A DNA stretch of 43,646 nt from the NCBI GenBank assembly GCA_964502525.1, contig CAZCXH010000021.1, forward strand, positions 1 to 43,646, in the 5' to 3' direction. The stretch's first letter is position 1. Each line of letters begins with the position of its first letter. This DNA is from DATLYB01 sp964502525. GTDB taxonomy: Bacteria > Bacteroidota > Bacteroidia > Chitinophagales > CAIOSU01. Under the pieces are notes generated by a model. That model was not told where the DNA came from, made no database searches, and saw only the letters and a program-made list of their open reading frames with translations. Positions 7,365-14,622 of this stretch are shown piece after piece. A program made the position numbers and the translations under genes.

Positions 7365-8471
7365 ATGAAAGAAACCGCTCTCACTCCCGCGCATGTCCGC
7401 CTTGGCGCCAAGATGACTGAATTTGCCGGATACAACATGCCGGTGGTTTACTCGTCCATCAACGAGGAGCATCTTGCCGTGAGAAATGCCGTTGGCGTGT
7501 TTGATGTGTCGCACATGGGAGAATTTTTACTGAAGGGAGAAAAAGCCCTCGAACTGATCCAGCAGGTGACTTCCAATGACGCTTCAAAACTCACCCCCGG
7601 AAAGGCGCAGTACTCCTGCCTGCCGAATCTGAACGGAGGCATTGTTGATGACCTGCTCGTGTATATGCTCGATGAGAATGAGTACCTGCTCGTGGTGAAC
7701 GCATCGAATATTCAGAAGGACTGGGATTGGATTTCCAAGTTCAAAACCCGCGGTGTAGAGATGAACAATATCTCCGATGACATTACGCTGCTTGCGGTGC
7801 AGGGACCAAAAGCGGCTGATGTCCTGCAAAAACTCACGAAAGTTGATTTGAAAAAGATCCCCTATTACGCATTTGCCGAAGGAAAGCTTGCAGGAATTGA
7901 CAAGGTCATCATTTCGGCTACCGGCTATACCGGTGCAGGGGGATTTGAATTGTATTTCGATAAAAAATATTCGAGGCAGGTTTGGGATGCGGTGTTTGAA
8001 GCGGGCGATAAATCCGGCATAAAACCTGTTGGTCTTGCCGCGCGCGACACGCTGCGGCTTGAAATGGGCTTTTGCCTTTATGGAAATGACATTGATGATG
8101 CCACCAGTCCGCTGGAAGCAGGATTGGGATGGATCACCAAATTCAGCAAAGAGTTCAACGGGTGGGAATATTTTCTAAAGCAAAAGCAGGAAGGCGTGAA
8201 GAGAAAGCTGATTGGATTTGAGCTGGTTGACAAAGGTATTCCACGCCATGATTACCCGATTGTGGATGAATCTGGAAACAAAATAGGGAAAGTCACTTCG
8301 GGCACCATGTCGCCTTCGTTGAAAAAAGCCATCGGCATGGGATACGTTGAGACGAAATACACCCAACCCGGCAGCGAGATCTTTGTGGAGATAAGAAACA
8401 GCAAGATCAAATCAAAAGTGGTGAAGATGCCGTTTCTGGCGGTGGAGAAGGCCGAAGCTGCTGTGAATTAG
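7365..8471 (+). CDS. gcvT: Glycine cleavage system T protein (aminomethyltransferase)
   Basis: GcvT releases ammonia from the aminomethyl group carried on GcvH and passes the one-carbon unit to tetrahydrofolate. The 368 residues match the family length. Characteristic segments are KMTEFAGYNMPVVY at the N-terminus, GVFDVSHMGEF, the folate-site stretch TGYTGAGGFELYF, and LAARDTLRLEMGFCLYGNDID, then the C-terminal barrel with GKVTSGTMSPSLKKAIGMGYV. Its partner gcvH is in this window too (29830-30222) but 21 kb away; gcvP is not seen. The 59-nt upstream region is too short for a glycine riboswitch and shows none. Confidence 0.97.
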   Translation: MKETALTPAHVRLGAKMTEFAGYNMPVVYSSINEEHLAVRNAVGVFDVSHMGEFLLKGEKALELIQQVTSNDASKLTPGKAQYSCLPNLNGGIVDDLLVYMLDENEYLLVVNASNIQKDWDWISKFKTRGVEMNNISDDITLLAVQGPKAADVLQKLTKVDLKKIPYYAFAEGKLAGIDKVIISATGYTGAGGFELYFDKKYSRQVWDAVFEAGDKSGIKPVGLAARDTLRLEMGFCLYGNDIDDATSPLEAGLGWITKFSKEFNGWEYFLKQKQEGVKRKLIGFELVDKGIPRHDYPIVDESGNKIGKVTSGTMSPSLKKAIGMGYVETKYTQPGSEIFVEIRNSKIKSKVVKMPFLAVEKAEAAVN

Positions 8472-8487
8472 TGAAACGTAGAAATTT

Positions 8488-8495
8488 TATCTTTA
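8488..8495 (+). promoter_or_regulatory. Probable -7 promoter element of the vapBC pair
   Basis: TATCTTTA lies 14 nt before the antitoxin ATG at 8510 and differs from TAnnTTTG only in the last base. It suggests that the toxin-antitoxin pair has its own start rather than depending on gcvT transcription. Confidence 0.4.
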
Positions 8496-8509
8496 CTAAA
8501 AAATAATTT

Positions 8510-8677
8510 ATGGCATCCGGCACTTCTACTTCATCCAGAAAGGATGTAACAAAAGCCAAAAACTTTGAGAGGGGAAGTTACAAGCCTAATGAAAAACCTT
8601 CCGATCATGCGGGGATATGGAAAGGAAAGGAGAGGACGTTGAATGATATTCGCAGAAAAGCATGGACAAGAAAATAG
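8510..8677 (+). CDS. VapB-like antitoxin, 55 residues
   Basis: This short gene sits directly before a PIN-domain toxin and overlaps its start by 16 nt, the classic antitoxin-toxin arrangement. The product starts MASGTSTSSRKDVTK and ends in GIWKGKERTLNDIRRKAW plus four residues. Its C-terminal half has the acidic/aromatic W-K-x-R-x-x-TL-x-x-IR-x-KAW pattern found in toxin-wrapping tails of VapB antitoxins. The N-terminal half is short and basic and does not clearly show an AbrB or RHH fold. The antitoxin would neutralise the toxin and probably repress the operon. The call rests mainly on position, overlap and the tail motif. Confidence 0.72.
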   Translation: MASGTSTSSRKDVTKAKNFERGSYKPNEKPSDHAGIWKGKERTLNDIRRKAWTRK

Positions 8678-9039
8678 TGCTCATTGACACTGGTGTACTA
8701 ATCAAGTTGTATCATGGTCATCGTCAGGTTGCGGAAAGATTGGATAAAATAGGCTACGATAAGTTTGCTATTGCGAGTGTTACGATTGCGGAGATATACC
8801 AAGGGATGAAGAATCATGAAAAAAAGGATACAATTTCGCTGTTGGGAAGATTTAATACGATACACTTTAACGCAGCTATTTCTTTTCGTTTTCTTTCACT
8901 TAAACTCAGATTCAGAGAGCGCTTAAGCATACCAGATGCTATCATAGCGGCAAGCGCTTTGGTTTTCAGGTTGCCATTATATACTTTAAACACCAATGAT
9001 TTCAGTTATATTCCAGGGATAGTCTTGTACAAGTTCTGA
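8662..9039 (+). CDS. VapC-like PIN-domain ribonuclease toxin
   Basis: A 125-residue PIN-domain protein, the length of a free-standing VapC toxin. The four acidic residues that bind the catalytic metal are visible: Asp9 (LIDTGVLI), Glu44 (TIAEIYQG), Asp92 (SIPDAIIAA) and Asp113 (NTNDFSYI). VapC toxins cleave tRNA or rRNA and are held inactive by their antitoxin; the specific RNA target cannot be predicted here. It overlaps the antitoxin gene by 16 nt and ends 18 nt before gldA, so read-through into the gliding ABC transporter operon is possible. The pair is richer in A+T than gcvT and gldA, consistent with acquisition by transfer (inference). Confidence 0.9.
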   Translation: MDKKIVLIDTGVLIKLYHGHRQVAERLDKIGYDKFAIASVTIAEIYQGMKNHEKKDTISLLGRFNTIHFNAAISFRFLSLKLRFRERLSIPDAIIAASALVFRLPLYTLNTNDFSYIPGIVLYKF

Positions 9040-9057
9040 GGTGCTTTTTGAATATCA

Positions 9058-9969
9058 ATGTCCGTTCAAGTTTCAAACCTCACCAAAATCTACGGCACAC
9101 AACGTGCGGTTGACGATATTTCCTTCGAAGCACGCAGGGGGGAAGTTCTCGGTTTTTTAGGACCGAATGGCGCGGGAAAATCCACCACGATGAAAATCAT
9201 CACCGGCTTCATCCCGCAGAGCGAAGGGACGGCATCTGTTTGCGGTCATGACGTGGAGAAGGAGCCGCTGGAGGTGAAGAAGCGCGTGGGCTTCCTGCCT
9301 GAAAGCAATCCGCTTTATCATGATATGTATGTGAAGGAATATCTTGAATTCGCTTCAAGGGTGCATAAGATGGGAAGCGATTCCAAATCAAGAATCAGCG
9401 ATATGATTGAAGTGACGGGGCTTGCTCCCGAATCAAAAAAGAAAATCGGTCAGCTCTCCAAAGGCTACCGGCAGCGGGTAGGGCTTGCGCAGGCGATGCT
9501 GCATAACCCGGAAGTATTGATCCTTGATGAGCCGACAGCGGGACTTGATCCCAACCAGTTGATTGAAATAAGGTCTTTGATAAAATCCCTCGGCAAGGAA
9601 AAAACGGTAATTCTCTCCACGCACATCATGCAGGAAGTGGAAGCGATTTGCGACCGCGTTATCATCATCAACAAAGGGAAGTTAGTGGCAGATGACACCC
9701 CGGGAAATTTGCAGCAACGGGTGAAAGGCAGCGTTGTTGTGAAAGTGGAATTCAAGGAAGATGTTTCTCCGGACAGCCTGAAAAAAATAAAAGGGGTGAG
9801 AGACGTCCGCCAGGAGAAAAATTCATGGTTTCTCTTTTCGGATGGCAAGCGTGATTTGCGCGAAGAAGTTTCAATATATGCTAAAGAAAATGGATTGACA
9901 ATGCTTGCCTTGCAACTTGAGGAATCGAGTCTCGAAGATGTATTCAAAAATCTAACATCTAACATCTAA
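9058..9969 (+). CDS. gldA: Gliding motility ABC transporter ATP-binding protein GldA
   Basis: The 303-residue ATPase subunit of the GldA-GldF-GldG ABC transporter, required for gliding in Flavobacterium. Visible motifs are Walker A (GPNGAGKST, from residue 35), the signature loop (LSKGYRQRVGLAQAM), Walker B (VLILDEPTAGLDPNQ) and the switch histidine (ILSTHIMQEVE). A C-terminal regulatory region of about 80 residues follows. The stop codon lies inside a tandem heptamer repeat (9951-9971) that supplies the last residues, NLTSNI. gldF starts 4 nt downstream. Assignment to GldA over a generic ABC-2 ATPase rests on the adjacent gldF and gldG genes. The transported substrate is not known. Confidence 0.9.
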   Translation: MSVQVSNLTKIYGTQRAVDDISFEARRGEVLGFLGPNGAGKSTTMKIITGFIPQSEGTASVCGHDVEKEPLEVKKRVGFLPESNPLYHDMYVKEYLEFASRVHKMGSDSKSRISDMIEVTGLAPESKKKIGQLSKGYRQRVGLAQAMLHNPEVLILDEPTAGLDPNQLIEIRSLIKSLGKEKTVILSTHIMQEVEAICDRVIIINKGKLVADDTPGNLQQRVKGSVVVKVEFKEDVSPDSLKKIKGVRDVRQEKNSWFLFSDGKRDLREEVSIYAKENGLTMLALQLEESSLEDVFKNLTSNI

Positions 9970-9971
9970 CG
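9951..9971. repeat. Tandem heptamer (TCTAACA, three units) at the 3' end of gldA
   Basis: Three head-to-tail heptamers (TCTAACA, TCTAACA, TCTAACG) span the gldA stop codon and reach the gldF start. They encode the terminal residues LTSNI and the TAA. Change in copy number would alter the C-terminus and the spacing to gldF. Confidence 0.75.
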
Positions 9972-9973
9972 TC

Positions 9974-10705
9974 TTGCTTGCAGTTTACCTCAAAGAACTC
10001 AACGCTTTTTTCAGCTCGCTGATCGGATACCTGGCGCTCGGAGTTTTCCTGCTGACGGTGAGCTTGTTCGTGTGGATATTCCCGGACACCAGCGTGCTGG
10101 AATACGGCTTCGCTACGCTCGATGGCTTGTTCCTCACCGCTCCCTGGGTGTTCATGTTTTTGATTCCGGCAATCACGATGCGCTCGTTCTCGGAGGAACT
10201 GGGCAGCGGAACTTTCGAACTGCTTGCAACACGACCTTTAAAAGAAAGCGCAATCATTCTCGGCAAATATCTGGCGGCACTAACGCTGGTGTTGTTTGCC
10301 CTGCTGCCAACCATTATTTATTATTTTACCGTTTATCAGCTTGGTTCACCAACAGGGAACATTGACAGCGGTGCAACCATCGGCTCATATATTGGCTTAC
10401 TGTTGTTGGGATCGTCTTTCATCGCCATTGGTATCTTTTCTTCTTCCGTCACCAACAGCCAGATTATTGCCTTCGTGCTGGCGGTGTTTCTATGCTTCAT
10501 TTTTTACAGTTCATTCGACTATCTGAGCAGGCTTGGAATCTTTTATGCGAAAGCGGATGACATCGTTGAGCAAATCGGCATCAACGCGCATTATCAATCC
10601 ATCAGCCGGGGAGTGCTTGACACGCGGGATGTCGTTTACTTTTTTTCACTCAACGCAATTTTTCTGAGGCTCACGCATCTCGTTTTGGAAAGCCGCAAGT
10701 GGTGA
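9974..10705 (+). CDS. gldF: Gliding motility ABC transporter permease GldF
   Basis: The 243-residue membrane subunit of the GldAFG transporter (ABC-2 permease type). It has about six hydrophobic segments, starting with SLIGYLALGVFLLTVSLFVW, then WVFMFLIPAITMRSFSEE. That latter element plus GSGTFELLATRPLKE is typical of GldF and NosY-like permeases. The start appears to be the TTG at 9974, four bases after the gldA stop; no ATG is available before the first helix. The stop overlaps the gldG start by one base (TGATG), so translation is coupled. Confidence 0.9.
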   Translation: MLAVYLKELNAFFSSLIGYLALGVFLLTVSLFVWIFPDTSVLEYGFATLDGLFLTAPWVFMFLIPAITMRSFSEELGSGTFELLATRPLKESAIILGKYLAALTLVLFALLPTIIYYFTVYQLGSPTGNIDSGATIGSYIGLLLLGSSFIAIGIFSSSVTNSQIIAFVLAVFLCFIFYSSFDYLSRLGIFYAKADDIVEQIGINAHYQSISRGVLDTRDVVYFFSLNAIFLRLTHLVLESRKW

Positions 10706-12414
10706 TGAAGAAACGCACGCTGAAATATCAATCTGTTTTCCGGTTTGCCGCAGTCGCGGCAATTCTTATCCTTTTGAATATTGTTGCGAACCACTACTAC
10801 AAACGGATTGACCTCACCAAAGAAAAACGCTACACCCTTTCAAAAGCAACAAAAGACCTGCTGCGAAATCTCGATGACGTTGTTTATGTGAAAATCTATC
10901 TCGAAGGCGAATTTCCGGCAGGGTTCAAGCGGCTGCGCAATTCAGCCAAAGATTTGCTTGATGAATTCAAATCCTATTCAAAGAATAATATCGAATATGT
11001 GTTCATCAACCCGAATTCAGGAAGTTTGGACGATCGTAAAGCGGTTTTCAAGGAACTATCCGACAGGGGACTGCAGCCCACCAACCTGAGAGTGAAAGCC
11101 GATGATGAGCTTTCGCAGAAAATAATTTTTCCCGGAGCTCTTTTCACCTATCGCGGCTCGGAGATTCCGGTTCAGTTGCTTGAGAACCAGATCGGCATGT
11201 CACCACAGGAGGTGCTCAACAACTCCGTTGAGCTGCTCGAATACAAATTCGCCAATGGCATCAAGAAGCTGACGCAGCGCGACAAGCCGCACATTGTGTT
11301 CTCACGCGGGCAGGGCGAACTGCCGGATAACAGCGTTGCGGATATTGTTCGGACACTGCAGGGATTGCAGTACACGGTTGACACCATTAACCTCACAACC
11401 GAATTGATTCCGCGTTTTACCAATGTGCTGATTGCCGCTAAGCCAACTCTGCGATTCCGCGAGCAGGAGAAATTCAAGATGGATCAATTCATCATGAATG
11501 GGGGCAGCGTGTTGTGGCTGATTGACCCGATGGTCGCGGAGATGGATAGCATCCGGGGTGATCCGGCTGTTTATCTTTCGCTGGCGCGGGACCTCAACCT
11601 CGATGACCAGCTTTTCAAATATGGCGTTCGCATCAACTATGATTTGGTGCAGGACCTTCAGTGCAACCGCATCCCGCTGGTGGTGGGCATGCTGGGCGAT
11701 CAGCCTCAGACGGAATTGTTTCCGTGGTATTATTTCCCGCTGGTGACGCCTGGAAACGAACATGCCATCGTAAGAAATCTTGATGCCATCGCGCTGCAAT
11801 TTGCGGGAACGATTGATACGGTCGGAAAAAGAGATGCCACAACTCATATTAATAAGATTCCGCTTCTTCGTTCGTCATCATACAGCAAAGCCCTGCTGTC
11901 ACCGGTGCGCCTGCATTTCTCCATGCTGAAAGAGCCGCCCGATCAAAACAGCTTTCAGCAGAAAAATCTTTTGATGGGAGTTTTGCTGGAAGGAAAATTC
12001 GAATCGGTATTCAAAAACCGCGTGGCAGCGACATTTCAGGAAGCGCTTGACTCGATGGGACATTCGTTTGCGGATGAAAGCAGTTTTTCCAAAATGATTG
12101 TTGTTGCCGATGGCGACATCATCCGCAATGATGTGAGTAACACAGGAGCAGTTTATCCGCTCGGCTACTGGAGATATACCGACCAGACTTTTGCCAACAA
12201 GGATTTCATCCTCAACTGCATCGAATATCTTGCCGATGACACCCGCCTCATCGAAACGCGCAATAAAGAGATCCGGCTGCGGCTTTTGGACAATCAGAAA
12301 GTGAAAGCGGAGAAAACAAAGTGGCAACTGTTAAATACCGGGATGCCCCTTCTGATTGTGATTATTTTTGGACTCGTTTACAATTGGCTGAGAAAAAGAA
12401 AATATGAAAGGTAA
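10705..12414 (+). CDS. gldG: Gliding motility ABC transporter auxiliary protein GldG
   Basis: The large partner of GldA/GldF, 569 residues from the ATG at 10705; two in-frame GTG codons sit just upstream at 10699 and 10702. An N-terminal membrane anchor (FRFAAVAAILILLNIVAN) is followed by DLTKEKRYTLSKATKDLL, the hallmark opening of the ABC_transp_aux (IFT52-like) domain. The periplasmic domain runs to about residue 540. A second helix (MPLLIVIIFGLVYNWL) and a basic tail (RKRKYER) end the protein. GldG homologues also accompany ABC-2 transporters outside gliding bacteria. It is followed 72 nt later by a DUF4340-like gene. Confidence 0.9.
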   Translation: MKKRTLKYQSVFRFAAVAAILILLNIVANHYYKRIDLTKEKRYTLSKATKDLLRNLDDVVYVKIYLEGEFPAGFKRLRNSAKDLLDEFKSYSKNNIEYVFINPNSGSLDDRKAVFKELSDRGLQPTNLRVKADDELSQKIIFPGALFTYRGSEIPVQLLENQIGMSPQEVLNNSVELLEYKFANGIKKLTQRDKPHIVFSRGQGELPDNSVADIVRTLQGLQYTVDTINLTTELIPRFTNVLIAAKPTLRFREQEKFKMDQFIMNGGSVLWLIDPMVAEMDSIRGDPAVYLSLARDLNLDDQLFKYGVRINYDLVQDLQCNRIPLVVGMLGDQPQTELFPWYYFPLVTPGNEHAIVRNLDAIALQFAGTIDTVGKRDATTHINKIPLLRSSSYSKALLSPVRLHFSMLKEPPDQNSFQQKNLLMGVLLEGKFESVFKNRVAATFQEALDSMGHSFADESSFSKMIVVADGDIIRNDVSNTGAVYPLGYWRYTDQTFANKDFILNCIEYLADDTRLIETRNKEIRLRLLDNQKVKAEKTKWQLLNTGMPLLIVIIFGLVYNWLRKRKYER

Positions 12415-12486
12415 GGAATCGTCATACCGGGTTAGTGAGGCTGTTATTGGCAGCAAAGCCAGGAATCTCAGGAAACAATGATTTGA

Positions 12487-13533
12487 ATGAAAAGAAATAT
12501 CACATACATCGCCATTCTGCTGTTCTTCGCTGCTGCAGTAATCTTCATCAGGCACAGCAAGAAAGAAGCCGCCAATGCCCCCCACGATATGGATTTCGCT
12601 GTGAAGGATATTGAAACGGTTGACCGCATCGTCTTATCCAACAGGAAGGATACGGCTGATTTGAGGCGCGAAGCCGGCCATTGGAAAATCAACGGGAAGT
12701 ACCGGGTGATGCAGCCTAAAATGAAAGTGCTGCTCGAAACCATGCAGCGGCTGATCATTCAGGGTCCGGTTGCAAACAACCGGAGGCAGGCAGTGCTGCA
12801 GGATTTTGACAAAGGCTCCACGAAAGTGGAGGTTTACCGCGCTGATGACGCAAAGCCGTTCAAGACCTACTATGTGGATGGCAACACGGAAGACAGCAAA
12901 GGCACTTACATGCTGATGGAACTGAACGGCAGGAAAGCAGAGCGGCCTTTCGTGATGGTAGTTCCCGGTTTCACCGGAATACTCAGCGTGCGGTACTTCA
13001 CTGACGAAACCGGGTGGCGCGACACAAAAGTTTTCGATTATTCCCCCGGAGATATCAAACAGATCACTGTAAGTTATCCGCAACTGCCCGGCCATTCGTT
13101 TTATATCAATGTTGCGGGCGATGATTCTTTTGCAGTTTACCCGGTCCAATCAGACGGAAGCCCTCAACCAGCGGAAAAGGTATATAAAGAAGGCGTAATC
13201 AGATACCTGTCATTGTTCAGGTCGCTTCATGCGGAAGGCTTCGACAACAACAATTCAAAAAAAGATTCAATCATCAGCTCAACTCCGTATGTTTCGGTTG
13301 CAATTACCGATAAGAACAATAACGTAAACCGGCTGGTGGTTTACTACATGTCCCTCAACAGGCGCAGCAAGCAGCAGGTTGACCGGCAGGGAATCAGGCT
13401 GCCTTACGACCTCGACCGCTACTACGCCACCATCAACAGCGGCAATGATTTCGTCACCATACAGGACTTCGTATTCGGAAAAATATTCAGGCGGTACTCA
13501 GACTTTGTTTTGAAGGCAACTCCAGCCTCATGA
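12487..13533 (+). CDS. DUF4340-like membrane-anchored periplasmic protein
   Basis: A 348-residue protein with one N-terminal helix (ITYIAILLFFAAAVIFI) and a long periplasmic part. The stretch IETVDRIVLSNRKDTADLRR followed by GHWKINGKYRV, then a basic EVYRADDAKPFKTYYVD region, fits DUF4340 from memory. That family often travels with GldG-type auxiliary proteins and ABC-2 permeases in other phyla. Its place 72 nt after gldG on the same strand suggests it is a fourth component of the transporter, but no experiment known to me shows this for gliding. No catalytic motif is visible. Confidence 0.7.
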   Translation: MKRNITYIAILLFFAAAVIFIRHSKKEAANAPHDMDFAVKDIETVDRIVLSNRKDTADLRREAGHWKINGKYRVMQPKMKVLLETMQRLIIQGPVANNRRQAVLQDFDKGSTKVEVYRADDAKPFKTYYVDGNTEDSKGTYMLMELNGRKAERPFVMVVPGFTGILSVRYFTDETGWRDTKVFDYSPGDIKQITVSYPQLPGHSFYINVAGDDSFAVYPVQSDGSPQPAEKVYKEGVIRYLSLFRSLHAEGFDNNNSKKDSIISSTPYVSVAITDKNNNVNRLVVYYMSLNRRSKQQVDRQGIRLPYDLDRYYATINSGNDFVTIQDFVFGKIFRRYSDFVLKATPAS

Positions 13534-13549
13534 TGCCGGACCTGCATTA

Positions 13550-13579
13550 TTGATATACGTCAATTTTGATATTAGTCAA
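13550..13579. promoter_or_regulatory. Two tandem CRP/FNR-family (DNR/NNR-like) boxes
   Basis: TTGATATACGTCAA at 13550-13563 and TTGATATTAGTCAA at 13566-13579 share the pattern TTGATnnnnGTCAA. This is the reverse complement of TTGACnnnnATCAA, the consensus bound by NO- and oxygen-responsive CRP/FNR regulators of the DNR/NNR type. The two boxes are 16 bp apart centre to centre. They end 22 bp before a -7 element (13602-13609), placing them on or just upstream of the -33 region. Confidence 0.55.
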
Positions 13580-13601
13580 ATCCATTGTTTTATTGCCTTC
13601 C

Positions 13602-13609
13602 TAATTTTG
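13602..13609 (+). promoter_or_regulatory. -7 promoter element of the outer-membrane protein gene
   Basis: TAATTTTG matches TAnnTTTG and lies 28 nt before the ATG at 13638. The expected -33 position overlaps the downstream CRP/FNR-type box, so binding there could either activate or block polymerase. Confidence 0.5.
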
Positions 13610-13637
13610 GGCTATTGTTTAACTAAAAACATCATCC

Positions 13638-14330
13638 ATGAAAAAGCTAATGATCATTGGAATAGCCAGCTTAATGTTTACTCCGGGGTTCGCCCAGTTT
13701 GGTGATGGTGATTTCATCCTCGGTGGTTCCTTCGTCATTAAATCAGACGGGGAGAAAACCGATGACGGAACGAATGTGACCAAAGACCCGAAGTATTTTG
13801 AATTTTCGGTCGGTCCGCATCTTCATTACATGCTCACCGATAACATCAGCATAGGCGGAGAGATTTTCTTTGACCGGATGAGAACGACCACCTATGTCTA
13901 TCCTGCTCCTGATGACGAGGTGAAGGAAAAAGATACCCAGATCGGAATCGGATACGGTCCTATTGCGAGGTACTGGTGGCAAATCGGTGAAAAGAAGAAA
14001 TTCGGGCTTTTCGCTGAAGCCGGCTTCAGCCATTCATACCATAGCGGAAAGGATGAAACATATGATTACATTAATGATGCGGTGATATCCGTTGACACCG
14101 ACCGCATGAACCGCATCAGCCTGCACGTGCTGCCAGGCATGTTTTATGCCCCCGCTGAATGTTTCTTCTTTGAAGTTTCGTTTGGAGGCTTTGGCTTGTG
14201 GTACAACAATGAAATCACCAAGGTGGAAGGCACGGACACTAAAATAAAGGACAGCTACTTCAAAGTGGGAGGAGATTTGGATGAATTGTTCTTCGGAAGT
14301 ACTGCCATCGGAATCAACGTGGTTTTTTAG
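13638..14330 (+). CDS. Outer-membrane beta-barrel protein, function unknown
   Basis: A 230-residue exported protein. Residues 1-19 form a signal peptide (MKKLMIIGIASLMFTPGFAQ). The mature part shows alternating hydrophobic/polar strands such as YFEFSVGPHLHYMLTDNISIGGEIFFD and ends in aromatic/hydrophobic residues (FFGSTAIGINVVF), as expected of an OmpW/OmpA-like eight-stranded barrel. It resembles the porin-family or outer membrane beta-barrel annotation common in Bacteroidota. Upstream are two tandem CRP/FNR-type boxes, which suggest regulation by redox or nitric oxide; a terminator follows 26 nt after the stop, so it is probably a single-gene transcript. No more precise function can be given. 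Confidence 0.8.
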   Translation: MKKLMIIGIASLMFTPGFAQFGDGDFILGGSFVIKSDGEKTDDGTNVTKDPKYFEFSVGPHLHYMLTDNISIGGEIFFDRMRTTTYVYPAPDDEVKEKDTQIGIGYGPIARYWWQIGEKKKFGLFAEAGFSHSYHSGKDETYDYINDAVISVDTDRMNRISLHVLPGMFYAPAECFFFEVSFGGFGLWYNNEITKVEGTDTKIKDSYFKVGGDLDELFFGSTAIGINVVF

Positions 14331-14355
14331 GCGGTAAGAACATGAAATTGAAAAG

Positions 14356-14382
14356 AAAAGGCTGCCTGACTGGCGGCCTTTT
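14356..14382 (+). terminator. Rho-independent terminator after the barrel protein gene
   Basis: An 11-bp stem (AAAAGGCTGCC with GGCGGCCTTTT, one G-T wobble), a 5-nt loop and a following T-rich run make a standard intrinsic terminator 26 nt after the stop. A 64-codon open frame across it (14342-14536) is not treated as a gene. Confidence 0.85.
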
Positions 14383-14409
14383 CTGTTTTAAGCGGAAACT
14401 GATTTCAAA

Positions 14410-14516
14410 ATATACCATCGGCAATCAGGTTTTCGAACTTGTACTGAGTAGTCCCCGATGGTATATCCTCCGAAGCCCGCCTGCCGGACGGGCAGGGAGT
14501 CCGGAGTCCTTCGGAC
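14410..14516. repeat. Composite hairpin repeat upstream of dnaN
   Basis: Three inverted repeats lie in a row. A perfect 12-bp stem ATATACCATCGG (14410-14421) pairs with 14455-14466 around a 33-nt loop. CCTGCC/GGCAGG (14480-14485, 14491-14496) forms a short GC-rich hairpin. GTCCG/CGGAC (14499-14503, 14512-14516) forms another and overlaps a direct repeat GGAGTCC (14496-14509). Such a composite looks like a dispersed intergenic element rather than a regulator of dnaN. It fills most of the gap between the terminator and the dnaN promoter. Confidence 0.65.
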
Positions 14517-14594
14517 CGATCACAGTTCGTTTTTAGCATTTGTTTCGGGATAAAATGGCTTTAAGGTCAATCTTCTATAATTTCCCCAAATCTT

Positions 14595-14602
14595 TATCTT
14601 TG
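14595..14602 (+). promoter_or_regulatory. -7 promoter element of dnaN
   Basis: TATCTTTG matches TAnnTTTG and lies 20 nt before the dnaN ATG. No clear -33 TTG at the usual spacing was seen. Confidence 0.6.
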
Positions 14603-14622
14603 TCCGCAAACAAAAAATTTCC

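Noticed and set aside
14342..14536. 64-codon open frame after the barrel protein
   Set aside because: It runs through an intrinsic terminator and a hairpin repeat and has no recognisable domain.
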